Source: an uncultured bacterium
GTDB lineage: Bacteria > Bacillota_I > Bacilli_A > RF39 > UBA660
Direction: 5' to 3'
Assembly: GCA_946560065.1 (NCBI GenBank)
Contig: CAMNUE010000014.1
Span: 1 to 64,000 of the forward strand
DNA length: 64,000 nt
Shown here: piece after piece, positions 34,505 through 43,172 of the stretch
Layout of the letters: the number at the start of each line of letters is the position of its first letter
How positions within the stretch are numbered: position 1 is the first letter of the stretch
Translations under genes and position numbers: made by a program
Notes under the pieces: generated by a model
Database searches by the model: none
What the model saw: only the letters and a program-made list of their open reading frames with translations
Told to the model about the DNA's origin: nothing

Positions 34505-35156
34505 ATTAAATATATTGTATGAAGATAATCATATTATAGTAGTTGTTAAGCCATACAATATTCTTAGTCAGGGTGATAATACTGGTGATTCTTCAATTAT
34601 GGATATGGTTAAGGATTATATAAAGGTAAAGTATAATAAACCGGGAAATGTTTACTTGGGACTTGTCCATCGACTTGATAGACCAGTTTCCGGAATCATG
34701 GTATTTGCTAAAACTAGTAAGGCTGCAAGTAGGTTGTGTAAGGCTTTTAATGAACATAGTATTACTAAAAAGTATTTAGCTATTGTTCATGGTAAAATGG
34801 AAAATGCCTCTGGTGAAATGATTGATTACTTAGATAAGGATTATAATGGTAATGCAATTGTTTCTAAAAACGGGAAAAAAGCAATTTTAGAGTATGAAGT
34901 TTTAGAATATAATGAGAAAAATAATTGTAGTTTAGTATCTGTTGATTTAAAGACTGGTAGACATCATCAGATTAGAGTTCAATTTGCAAGTAGAGGTCAT
35001 TATTTATTAGGAGATCAAAGGTATGGTTTACAGGATAATTGTCAAATTAGTTTGTTTGCTTATTATTTATCATTTACACATCCTGTGTCAAAAGAATTGA
35101 TGGAGTTTAGAGTTTTACCAGATAGAGAAAATTATTGGACAATATTTACACTGTAA
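34497..35156 (+). CDS. RluA/RluD-family pseudouridine synthase (219 aa)
   Basis: Starts at ATG 34497, overlapping the preceding stop by 8 nt (ATGAGTAA). The catalytic motif HRLDRPVSGIMVFAKT (Asp61) and the downstream GRHHQIRVQFA are diagnostic for the RluA family. It lacks the N-terminal S4 domain of RluD, so it is a short form. It isomerises uridine to pseudouridine in rRNA or tRNA; the exact site cannot be told. A palindromic terminator follows. Confidence 0.9.
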   Translation: MSKLNILYEDNHIIVVVKPYNILSQGDNTGDSSIMDMVKDYIKVKYNKPGNVYLGLVHRLDRPVSGIMVFAKTSKAASRLCKAFNEHSITKKYLAIVHGKMENASGEMIDYLDKDYNGNAIVSKNGKKAILEYEVLEYNEKNNCSLVSVDLKTGRHHQIRVQFASRGHYLLGDQRYGLQDNCQISLFAYYLSFTHPVSKELMEFRVLPDRENYWTIFTL

Positions 35157-35179
35157 ATAGTTGTACATTTTACAAAAGA

Positions 35180-35202
35180 TTTGCAATTGCAAATTTTTTT
35201 TG
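35180..35202 (+). terminator. Rho-independent terminator
   Basis: The palindrome TTTGCAATTGCAAA (35180-35193) is followed by a T run. Confidence 0.7.
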
Positions 35203-35243
35203 TTATCATATTATTAGATTATAGAATAGAGGGAGTAGATAAA

Positions 35244-36443
35244 ATGAATTTTGATTTATCTTGGTTTACAACTATTCCAGGTTTGTTTATTACTGGTGGA
35301 GTTGTATTATTAATTGTTGCGTTAATTGTTTTAATAGTTACGGGTAAAAAATCTAAGAAAGAAAAAGCTGCTAAGGAATCCGATGCAGCTGATACGACAA
35401 CTCAGCCGACTGCTGTTAATGCTAATGCTGCTACGATGGCTGCTCCTGGTATGCCACAACCTGGACCTGTTCCAACTGATGCTGCTGGTGTTCAACCTGC
35501 AATGCCGGTTAATCCAATGATGGGTGTTCCTCAAACACCTGAGATTGCTGTTAATCCTGTTCCAGTTGCTACTCCAGGAGTGCCAACTGGTGGAGTTGAT
35601 GTTGCTGGTGTTCAGCCAGTAATGCCAGAGGCTGCACCAATGGTTGATCCAGTTGCTGTTGCTCAAACAACAGCAGTTCCTACACAGGAGGCAATGTCTG
35701 TTCCAGTTGAGACAGTTCCTAATATGATGCCTATGGCTGATGCTACTGCACCTGTAGCAGTAGAGCCTATGGCAGTTGCACCCGTTGCAGTAGAGCCTGT
35801 AGCAGTAGATGCTACTATGACTGTTAATTCAGTATCTGATATGAATTCTGCTACAGTAATGCCAGAGGCAGTACCTGTTACTGATTCTGTGATGCCAGAT
35901 GTCCAAACAGTTCCAGCTGTTCAAGACTCTATGGCAACAATGGTAAATGATGCAGTTCCTAATATGACTGCAATGCCAACGACTGATTCTGTTGCACCTG
36001 TTGCAGTAGAACCTATGACAGTTGCGCCTGTTGCAGTAGAGCCTGTAGCAGCAGATGCTGTTGAGCCTGTTGTACCTGTTACAACTGTTCCAGAATCTGT
36101 ACCTGTTGTTGATTCAGTTGCTCAAGTTCAACCAGTTCAAGAAGTTGCTCCTGCAGTTACAGAACCTGTTATTTATGGTGGAGCTAGTCCGGTTGTTGCT
36201 GATATTAATATTAATCAAGAGGCTAATCACCAAATATATGGTGGTGCAGATCCTCTACAAAATACACAAACAATTCCAACAGTTGCGCCTGTTGTTCCAG
36301 CTGAACCTCAAGTTACTGAGCCAGTTATGACACCTGTTGTAGATGCAGCGAATGTTGCTCAACCAGAGGCTGTTACGCCTGTTGCATCTGTTGCACCAGT
36401 TGAAGTGCCAGTTCAATCAGCTCCTGTTATGCCACAGCAATAA
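35244..36443 (+). CDS. Membrane protein with long Val/Ala/Pro/Glu-rich repeat tail (399 aa)
   Basis: ATG 35244 follows GAGGGAG; the upstream in-frame frame is promoter/terminator DNA. One membrane helix (about 13-35) is followed by KKSKKEKAAKES, so by the positive-inside rule the roughly 350-residue tail is cytosolic. The tail is low-complexity, with units such as VAPVAVEPVAVDA and a motif IYGGA[SD]P seen twice near 310-335. Its GC-rich codons (GCT, CCT, GTT, GCA) differ sharply from its neighbours. A 66-bp segment is nearly duplicated. Function unknown; a scaffold or interaction tail is plausible. Confidence 0.7.
   Translation: MNFDLSWFTTIPGLFITGGVVLLIVALIVLIVTGKKSKKEKAAKESDAADTTTQPTAVNANAATMAAPGMPQPGPVPTDAAGVQPAMPVNPMMGVPQTPEIAVNPVPVATPGVPTGGVDVAGVQPVMPEAAPMVDPVAVAQTTAVPTQEAMSVPVETVPNMMPMADATAPVAVEPMAVAPVAVEPVAVDATMTVNSVSDMNSATVMPEAVPVTDSVMPDVQTVPAVQDSMATMVNDAVPNMTAMPTTDSVAPVAVEPMTVAPVAVEPVAADAVEPVVPVTTVPESVPVVDSVAQVQPVQEVAPAVTEPVIYGGASPVVADININQEANHQIYGGADPLQNTQTIPTVAPVVPAEPQVTEPVMTPVVDAANVAQPEAVTPVASVAPVEVPVQSAPVMPQQ
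35748..35813 (+). repeat. Internal direct repeat, copy A
   Basis: 66 bp nearly identical to 35994-36059 (about five or six differences by eye), encoding APVAVEPMAVAPVAVEPVA-type sequence. Confidence 0.7.
35994..36059 (+). repeat. Internal direct repeat, copy B
   Basis: Second copy of the 66-bp repeat in the Val/Ala/Pro tail gene. Confidence 0.7.
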
Positions 36444-36471
36444 AAAGTATTATTATTAATACTTTTTTTTT
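36442..36471 (+). terminator. Rho-independent terminator
   Basis: AAAAAGTATTA and TAATACTTTTT arms, followed by T's. Confidence 0.85.
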
Positions 36472-36482
36472 GCTATTTTGAA

Positions 36483-36491
36483 TGTTATAAT
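36483..36491 (+). promoter_or_regulatory. Extended -10 promoter (TGTTATAAT)
   Basis: 18 bp before the glycosyltransferase start codon. It would drive the glycosyltransferase-prepilin operon; no clear -35. Confidence 0.5.
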
Positions 36492-36508
36492 TATTTTAAG
36501 GTGGTATT

Positions 36509-37657
36509 ATGAAAAAAATATCGATTTTATCTTTACATTTAGGATATGGTGGAATAGAAAAATCTGTAGTTACTTTAGCAAATTCTTTGTGTAGTAGATA
36601 CGAAGTAGAAATTGCTACTTGTTATAAATTATATGATAAATGTGTTTTTGATTTAGATAGTAGAGTTAAAGTAAAATATTTAAATAAAGATTTAAAACCT
36701 AATCATGCTGCTTTAAAAAGTGCTTTTAAGAGTAAGAATGTTATTAAGATGATTAAAGAATCTTCATTTGCTTTAAAAGTTTTATATAAGAGAAAAAAAT
36801 CAATAGTGAAATATATTAGAACTAAAAAATGTGATGTAATTATTTCTACGAGAGACATTTTTAATTATTGGCTTGGTGCTTATGGAGAAGATAATGTTTT
36901 GAAAATTGGTTGGGAACATAATCATTTTCATGAAGATTATAAGTATGCAACTAATGTGATAAATAGTGCTAAAGGGTTAGACTATTTAGTTTTAGTATCT
37001 TCTGATTTAAATAAATTTTATTCTCGTAAATTAAAAAATAGTAACTGTACTTGTGTTTATATTCCTAATTCTATTGAGAAGATTCCTAAAAATATTGCTC
37101 CTCTTAATAAAAAATCATTTGTTTCAGTTGGAAGACTTTCTCCTGAAAAGGGATATTTGGATTTATTAAAGCTTTATAAACTTATTAAAAAGAAATATCC
37201 AGACTGGGTGCTTAATATAATTGGTGATGGTCCAGAGAGAAAAAAGTTAGAAGCGTTTATTAAAGATAATGATTTAGAAGAAAATGTTATATTGCATGGT
37301 TATCAAGGAAAAGATTATATTGATAAAGTTTTACATAATTCTTCTATTTACTTAATGACTTCTTATACAGAGTCATTTGGAATTGTACTTATTGAGGCAA
37401 TGAGTCATGGAGTCCCATGTGTTGCATTTGATTCAGCAGAGGGAGCACGTGAGATTATTAATAGTGGTGAAAATGGATATTTAATTAAAAATAGAAATTT
37501 TAATGCAATGCTTATGAAAATAAGTTCTTTAGTTGATAAAGAAACAGAAAGAAAAAAATTGGGGAAAATGGCTCGTGAAAGTGTAAAAAAATATTCTAGT
37601 GATATCGTTGTAAAAGATTGGTTTACACTTATAGAAGAGAGTGATGATTATGAGTAA
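36509..37657 (+). CDS. Glycosyltransferase family 4 protein (382 aa)
   Basis: Starts at ATG 36509 after AAGGTGGT. GT-B fold: N-terminal domain with GYGGIEKSV near residue 12, and C-terminal nucleotide-sugar domain with SVGRLSPEKGYLDLL (about 208-222), NIIGDGPERKKLE and the E-x7-E motif TESFGIVLIEAMSHGVPCVAF (about 290-310). It transfers a sugar from a nucleotide donor with retention. It sits with the Alg14/Alg13-like pair, so it probably builds a lipid-linked glycan. It is coupled to the next gene by an 8-nt ATGAGTAA overlap. Confidence 0.9.
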   Translation: MKKISILSLHLGYGGIEKSVVTLANSLCSRYEVEIATCYKLYDKCVFDLDSRVKVKYLNKDLKPNHAALKSAFKSKNVIKMIKESSFALKVLYKRKKSIVKYIRTKKCDVIISTRDIFNYWLGAYGEDNVLKIGWEHNHFHEDYKYATNVINSAKGLDYLVLVSSDLNKFYSRKLKNSNCTCVYIPNSIEKIPKNIAPLNKKSFVSVGRLSPEKGYLDLLKLYKLIKKKYPDWVLNIIGDGPERKKLEAFIKDNDLEENVILHGYQGKDYIDKVLHNSSIYLMTSYTESFGIVLIEAMSHGVPCVAFDSAEGAREIINSGENGYLIKNRNFNAMLMKISSLVDKETERKKLGKMARESVKKYSSDIVVKDWFTLIEESDDYE

Positions 37658-38126
37658 AAGAAATGTTTTATTTGTGGCTTCTACAGGAGGACATTTAAAA
37701 GAGTTAATGCAATTAGAGAAAATGTTTAAAAAATATGATTTTAATTTAATTACTGAGAAAACTGGTTCAAATTTATATTTAAAAGATAAATATAAGGGTA
37801 AAGTTAATTTCTTGGCTTATGGCACTAAAGATCATATGTTAGTATATCCTTTTAAGCTTCTTTATAATTGTTTTAAAAGCTTATACTTATATCTTAAAAT
37901 ACATCCTGATTACATTGTAACGACTGGTGTTCATACTGCAGCTGCTTTATGTTGTTTAGGAAAAATTTTTGGTAGTAAGATTATTTATATTGAGACTTTT
38001 GCTAATATTAGTACCAAAACAGTTACTGGTAAGTATTTATATCCAATTTCTGATTTATTTATTGTTCAATGGGAAAGTTTACTAAAACTTTATCCTAATG
38101 CTGTTTATGGGGGGTGGATTTTCTAA
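37650..38126 (+). CDS. Alg14/PssD-like glycosyltransferase membrane subunit (158 aa)
   Basis: Start ATG 37650 is in the 8-nt overlap ATGAGTAA with the preceding gene. The N-terminus NVLFVASTGGHLKELMQLE is the characteristic Alg14/Cps14F/PssD motif, and VTTGVHTAAALCC forms the membrane-association segment near residue 92. Alone it lacks the donor-binding half, which is provided by the following Alg13-like protein. Together they would add a second sugar to an undecaprenyl-diphosphate-linked glycan at the cytosolic face. It overlaps the next start by 1 nt. Confidence 0.88.
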   Translation: MSKRNVLFVASTGGHLKELMQLEKMFKKYDFNLITEKTGSNLYLKDKYKGKVNFLAYGTKDHMLVYPFKLLYNCFKSLYLYLKIHPDYIVTTGVHTAAALCCLGKIFGSKIIYIETFANISTKTVTGKYLYPISDLFIVQWESLLKLYPNAVYGGWIF

Positions 38127-39007
38127 TGATATTTGTTACTTTAGGAACTCAAGATAAAGGATTTCCACGTTTACTTGAAGCAATTGATAGAGAAATTCTA
38201 AATGGAACTATTAAAGAAAAAGTAGTTGTTCAAGCTGGACTTACTAAATACGAATCTTCCAATATGGAGATATTTGATTTAATTCCTGCAGATGAATTTG
38301 ATGAATATATCGAAAAAAGTGATTTGATAATTACTCATGGAGGAGCAGGTTCAATTCTTACAGCAGTTAAAAAAAATAAAAAAGTTATAGCAGCTGCTCG
38401 ATTATCTAAGTATAAAGAACATACTAATGATCATCAAAGACAAATAGTAAAAGAATTTTCAGACCAAGGTTATATTTTGGAACTTCGTGATTTTAATAAG
38501 CTTGGTAAATTAATTGAAAAGAGCCAAACATTTAAGCCAAAAAAATTTGAAAGTAATACTAGTAATATGATAGAATTAATAGAGAATTATATAGAAGATA
38601 GTAATCATACTTCGTGGTTTAATAAATGTCGAGAGGCTTTACTATATTTATTTTTTGGAGGATGTACAACGCTTGTTAATATTATTTCTTTTTTCTTATT
38701 TAGAAAGATTGGAGTAATTACTTATGTAAGTAATATAATAGCTTGGTTTCTTTCTGTTGTTTTTGCTTTTATAACAAACAAATTATTTGTTTTTGAAAGC
38801 AAAGGTAAGAAATTTAGTGAAACTTTTAGAGAATGCGTTTCATTTTTTATCTTTAGAGTTATGTCTTTATTTTTTGATATGGCAATAATGTATTTAATGA
38901 TTGATGTGATGAGTGTTAATGAGATGATTTCTAAGGTTGTAGCAAATATTTTTGTTATTGTTATTAATTATGTTTTTAGTAAAGCATTTATTTTTAAAAA
39001 GAAGTAG
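38126..39007 (+). CDS. Alg13/PssE-GtrA fusion protein (293 aa)
   Basis: ATG 38126 overlaps the stop of the Alg14-like gene. Residues 1-155 are a GT28 C-terminal-type Alg13/PssE domain (MIFVTLGTQDKGFPRLLEAI, then THGGAGSILTAVKKNKKVI). Residues about 165-293 are a GtrA-like four-helix membrane domain (YLFFGGCTTLVNIISFFLF, then NYVFSKAFIF). GtrA proteins are thought to move polyprenyl-phosphate sugars across the membrane. The fusion would join sugar transfer and glycolipid translocation in one chain, which is unusual. It ends 15 bp before the prepilin gene. Confidence 0.85.
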   Translation: MIFVTLGTQDKGFPRLLEAIDREILNGTIKEKVVVQAGLTKYESSNMEIFDLIPADEFDEYIEKSDLIITHGGAGSILTAVKKNKKVIAAARLSKYKEHTNDHQRQIVKEFSDQGYILELRDFNKLGKLIEKSQTFKPKKFESNTSNMIELIENYIEDSNHTSWFNKCREALLYLFFGGCTTLVNIISFFLFRKIGVITYVSNIIAWFLSVVFAFITNKLFVFESKGKKFSETFRECVSFFIFRVMSLFFDMAIMYLMIDVMSVNEMISKVVANIFVIVINYVFSKAFIFKKK

Positions 39008-39022
39008 ATTGGAGGATTGTCT

Positions 39023-42000
39023 ATGAAAAGGAATAAACAGGGATTTACTCTAGTTGAGTTATTAGCGGCAATTGTTATTTTAGGTATTTTGATGGCTTTT
39101 GCATTGCCTACAATCGTTAATTTGATGAGTAATAGTAAAGATAAATTGTATATAGATGCTGCAGAAAAGTTAATTGCTCAGGCTGAATATAAGATGCATG
39201 CAAGTTCTAATGAAATTGAAAAGCCCGAAATTGGTAATGCAATTGTAATGAGTTTAGTTTATTTAAATAATTCTGATTTTGATAATCCACCAGGAAATGG
39301 AGAATTTTTAAAAGAAGCTTCTTTTGTAGTTGTAAAAAATACTGATACGGGGTTAGAGTATTCTGCTACAGTTGTTGAAAAAGTAAAAAAAGGTGGATAT
39401 AGAGGAGTAAAACTTGCTAAGGATTCTGAATTGGCTAGAAAGGGCGCTAATAAGTATGTTTATACTCCAACGGAAACAGAAATAATATGTGTAGAGGTAA
39501 CTGAAAAAACTTCTGAGTGTAAAAGCCCTAAGTCTATGAAAAGTTATATAAATGAACATTTGGGTTCTCCATCTTCTTCTTATATAGATGATGTTGATTA
39601 TGTTTATAATTATCCTTCTTTAGCAGAGAATACAACTTCATCAAGGGATAAGGCACCTAGAGTTAATGGAACGATTTCATCTGCATCTAATAAATCTTAT
39701 AGATCTTATGATGCATTACTTTCACTTCAGTTGACAGATGATAATACTTTGCCAGAAAATTTGAAACTATCTTTGACTTTTAAATGTAGTAATGGAAATA
39801 TTATTTCTCTTGGACGTGTTCCTTCAAGTGATATTTCTGGTGATCGATACCAAAAAGTTTTTAATTTTGATACTATGTTTGGCTTAAGTGGTTATAATGG
39901 AGAATTAGTAACTGTTAATATTGTTCTTGAAGATGGAATAGGAAATAGAACTGTAAAAGAAATTGAGTATGAAATTCATAAGAATAGAAATCCTATTATA
40001 GATACAAATCCAACAAGAACATATGTTAAGAAAAGAAATTCTGATGAATATCCATTGACTAAAGCTTTATTAGGACTTACTGTGTCAGATGATGTTGATT
40101 CATACAAGGATTTGGAAGTATGTATTGCAGCAGCTGTTGCAGGTAGTGGTGACAGTTTGGATAATTGTACTGATTATAAAAAGTATAGTGATAGCTCTCT
40201 TTTCAATAATGGTAATACTATGGAATTTGATTTTGGAACGGAGAAACTTGGTGGAAATTTTCTGGATGGGCGTACTATTAACATGCGTATTTATGTAAAG
40301 GATTCTGTTGGAGCAACTACTTATCATAATTTGAGATATACAGTTCATAAAAATGAGGCACCGAAAATTTCTAATTTAAAAATTACAAGTAAGCCTACTA
40401 ATTTTACTGATGGTAGTAATAATAAAGGTGGTAGTCTTTCGACAGTATTGTCATTTCAAGCAAAAGATGATATGCCTATTAGAGATCTTAATGTAAAAAT
40501 AATGTCTGATGGAGTTAGAACTATCGAAGGTAAGTATGCAACAAATGGAGTTTATACTATTGATTATAATTTTGCTGGTAGTTATGATGGTAAAGATAGA
40601 GAAGTTAGTGTTGAAGTGTCAGATGTGTATGGTCAGAAAGCTACAAGTACTTATAAATATAAGGTTTATAAAAATTCTAAGCCAACTATTAGTTCTATTT
40701 CTGTTAGATCAAAGGAAAGACCATGTGTTAATACTACTTTTTGTTCTGATGAAGAGGAAGGTGGTTCTTTAAATACCTTGGTAACTATTGAGGCTAGAGA
40801 CGATATTGATACAAGCAATGTTTTAAAGGCTTGCGTTTCCGAAAACGAAGATTATTGTAAAGATTCTAAAAATTATCAAGCATATTCTGGCTTTACTAAC
40901 AAAGAATTAGTCTTGACTCCAAAAGATAGCAAAAAGCCATATGATGGTTCAGAAAAAACTATTTATGTTGGAGTTATGGATTCAGCGGGTGAAATTGTCA
41001 CAGGTTCAACTAAGTATAAATTGTATGAAAATAAGGCTCCTACAATTGGCGATGATTTAGAGATTACTACTACTAGTTTGAATAAGCCAGATGAAGAATA
41101 TTATTATCCTTATGAATTGTTTACTGATGAAGAATTTGCTGCATTAAATTTAAATAGGGTAAATCTTTCATTTACTGCTCATGATGATTCTGAAGATAGT
41201 AACTTAACATTTAAGATTTGTAGAAAATTAAATACTACGCCAGAAGAAGGTTCGGCTTTAGCAAGAACTGCTGATTCTGAGGAAGTATGTGGTGAAGATA
41301 TAGACTATTCTAAATTTATTAGTGATGATGGTGGTAGTCTTGTTTATGATTTTGATGATGATAAATATTTAGGACAAAATTATGATGTGACGATTAAAGT
41401 TAAAGATTCATATGGAGAAGAAGTTAAAACTACCAAAACGTATAAATTTTATAAGGATCGTTCGGCAATCATTGATAATTTTAGTATTAAAAGTATAGCA
41501 GAAGAGGAAGAAAATCCAGATGAGACTGTAGTTCCAGATGAAACTGCTGCACCAGAGCTTCAAAACGAAAATGGGGAGGGTGAAGAAGAATTACCTGATC
41601 CTTTGCCACCAGCAGAATATGTTTTTCAATCTAAAACAATAAAATATGATTTTTATATTAGAGATCCACTGGATACAATTAATGTTTGTATTGGAACAGC
41701 TAGTGATTATAAGAATTGTATGAGTGACGAGCATAATATCTTCAGTGCAACGTATGATAAAGTAAAAGAAAATAAAAATGGTTTTGTTAATATAAATGGA
41801 GAAGCTGAATTAAATTGGGATTATGGTGATAATTTTGATACGAGAACAGTTTATTTAGTTGTTAAAGACTCATATGGAAATGAGACAAACTCTTCAGTTG
41901 ATTATTCTATGTATAAAAGATGTTCTCAGATGTTATATGATGAAGAAAATGGATTAACATTTGATTATGAGTATCAATATGATGATGATTCTAATGTACA

Positions 42001-42643
42001 TCCTCCTATAAGTGCTGATACTTGTAAGGGAAAGTGCTTTGTTCCTAGGAATCAAGAAGTAACTATATATGCAAAGTATAAGTATAAAGTAAGTTTTTTT
42101 GATAAATATTTGTATCCTTCTGGTGTATATAAAGATTTGTGTCATAAGGAATCAGATATTGATATTGATTGTAGCTATTATATGTGTTTCCAAAATCAGG
42201 ATGATAAATCTAAGTTTTATAAGGCTGTTGGTATGAAGAAGGTTCCAATCTCTTGGTCACATGTTGTTCAAGAAGAAGTTACAAGAATGGAACCTGTATA
42301 TGAGACACAAATGGTGCAGGTTGAAGTAGAAGAAGAAATAGATGGTGTTTTACAAAAAGTTATTCGTGAAGTTGAAAAGCAAGTTCAGATAGGAGAGAAA
42401 GAAGTAACTGTTGTGGAAGATGTTGAACATGTTCATACTTATGGTTATACAATATACACTCCTAGTTTAAATGGTGATTCAGTCTCTTTAGTTGCAACTA
42501 CTGAATATGCGTGTTCCGAATTATTTGAAGCAGATCAAGAGTCAGAAGATTATTATTATTCTCCAAAAAATGGTTATGTAATTATTGATGATCTTCCATA
42601 TGAGGATGAAGATAACGGAAGTGGAGATGGTACTGGTGAGTAA
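39023..42643 (+). CDS. Giant type IV prepilin-like protein with Ig-like repeats (1206 aa)
   Basis: ATG 39023 follows GGAGG; the in-frame TTG at 39017 is rejected. Class III signal: basic MKRNKQG, cleavage before Phe8, Glu at mature position 5 (FTLVELLAAIVILGILMAF). Usual pilins are about 150 aa; here about five or six tandem Ig-like modules (about 210-900) follow, each starting AP/NP/KP-x-I and holding an acidic DD loop and a Cys pair (e.g. VCIAAA, KACVSEN, KICRKL). The C-terminal 230 residues contain a Cys-rich part, a Glu/Val-rich helix and HVHTYGYTIYTP. Likely a pilus-tip or pseudopilus adhesin. No prepilin peptidase or pilus ATPase lies in the window. Confidence 0.8.
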   Translation: MKRNKQGFTLVELLAAIVILGILMAFALPTIVNLMSNSKDKLYIDAAEKLIAQAEYKMHASSNEIEKPEIGNAIVMSLVYLNNSDFDNPPGNGEFLKEASFVVVKNTDTGLEYSATVVEKVKKGGYRGVKLAKDSELARKGANKYVYTPTETEIICVEVTEKTSECKSPKSMKSYINEHLGSPSSSYIDDVDYVYNYPSLAENTTSSRDKAPRVNGTISSASNKSYRSYDALLSLQLTDDNTLPENLKLSLTFKCSNGNIISLGRVPSSDISGDRYQKVFNFDTMFGLSGYNGELVTVNIVLEDGIGNRTVKEIEYEIHKNRNPIIDTNPTRTYVKKRNSDEYPLTKALLGLTVSDDVDSYKDLEVCIAAAVAGSGDSLDNCTDYKKYSDSSLFNNGNTMEFDFGTEKLGGNFLDGRTINMRIYVKDSVGATTYHNLRYTVHKNEAPKISNLKITSKPTNFTDGSNNKGGSLSTVLSFQAKDDMPIRDLNVKIMSDGVRTIEGKYATNGVYTIDYNFAGSYDGKDREVSVEVSDVYGQKATSTYKYKVYKNSKPTISSISVRSKERPCVNTTFCSDEEEGGSLNTLVTIEARDDIDTSNVLKACVSENEDYCKDSKNYQAYSGFTNKELVLTPKDSKKPYDGSEKTIYVGVMDSAGEIVTGSTKYKLYENKAPTIGDDLEITTTSLNKPDEEYYYPYELFTDEEFAALNLNRVNLSFTAHDDSEDSNLTFKICRKLNTTPEEGSALARTADSEEVCGEDIDYSKFISDDGGSLVYDFDDDKYLGQNYDVTIKVKDSYGEEVKTTKTYKFYKDRSAIIDNFSIKSIAEEEENPDETVVPDETAAPELQNENGEGEEELPDPLPPAEYVFQSKTIKYDFYIRDPLDTINVCIGTASDYKNCMSDEHNIFSATYDKVKENKNGFVNINGEAELNWDYGDNFDTRTVYLVVKDSYGNETNSSVDYSMYKRCSQMLYDEENGLTFDYEYQYDDDSNVHPPISADTCKGKCFVPRNQEVTIYAKYKYKVSFFDKYLYPSGVYKDLCHKESDIDIDCSYYMCFQNQDDKSKFYKAVGMKKVPISWSHVVQEEVTRMEPVYETQMVQVEVEEEIDGVLQKVIREVEKQVQIGEKEVTVVEDVEHVHTYGYTIYTPSLNGDSVSLVATTEYACSELFEADQESEDYYYSPKNGYVIIDDLPYEDEDNGSGDGTGE

Positions 42644-43121
42644 AAAAAATAGAAAAATATTACTATATATAGTTGCTGTTGTAGCTTCAATATTCTTACT
42701 TGTTGGCTTGATTGTTATTTTATCAACTAATGACCATGGAAAAAAGCAAGAAGGAAAAATTGGTAAAAATAATTATAAAATAGTTACTGGAAAAGAATAT
42801 GAGGATGCTACGGTGATCACTAATGATACCCTAAAAAAAGAACACTGCTTAGATGATATTTGTATTAAGAATTTAACTATTTACTATTTTAATGATTATA
42901 ATAGTATAGAATTAGATATCCTTAATAAGGGATTGAAGTCAGCTACTGGTTATATGAAAGTTGTATTTGGAGATTTAGAAAGAACTGTTGCATATAAAGA
43001 TTTAAAACAAAATGGTGAGATTCATTATATTATTCAATTAGATAAGGTTAAAGTTCCAAATACAGATGATTTTTCCATTAGAAGTTTAACTAAGGAAGAA
43101 GAGAAAAGGATTAAAGGTTAA
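42636..43121 (+). CDS. Membrane-anchored protein of unknown function (161 aa)
   Basis: Start GTG 42636 in GTGAGTAA, an 8-nt overlap with the giant prepilin gene, following GGAG; the longer frame lies wholly inside the prepilin gene. A basic start and one hydrophobic helix (about 8-30) are followed by an extracellular domain of about 125 residues with a Cys pair (HCLDDICIKNLTI) and beta-type strands (IELDILNKGLKSATGYMKVVFG). Overlap suggests it acts with the prepilin, perhaps as an assembly partner. Terminator follows. Confidence 0.7.
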   Translation: MSKKNRKILLYIVAVVASIFLLVGLIVILSTNDHGKKQEGKIGKNNYKIVTGKEYEDATVITNDTLKKEHCLDDICIKNLTIYYFNDYNSIELDILNKGLKSATGYMKVVFGDLERTVAYKDLKQNGEIHYIIQLDKVKVPNTDDFSIRSLTKEEEKRIKG

Positions 43122-43146
43122 GATATTAATATCTTACCTTTTTCTT
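43113..43146 (+). terminator. Rho-independent terminator
   Basis: AAAGGT-TAAGATATTAATATCTTA-CCTTTTT stem containing the palindrome AAGATATTAATATCTT. It overlaps the last codons of the preceding gene. Confidence 0.75.
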
Positions 43147-43172
43147 TAAAAAATAGTAGGAGAGTGATTAGA

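Noticed and set aside
36055..36330. Leu-rich frame in the Val/Ala/Pro repeat gene
   Set aside because: Frame shadow of the GTT/GCT-rich repeat; no start signal of its own.
41954..42145. Minus-strand ORF opposite the prepilin gene
   Set aside because: Shadow of the tail region; no ribosome site.
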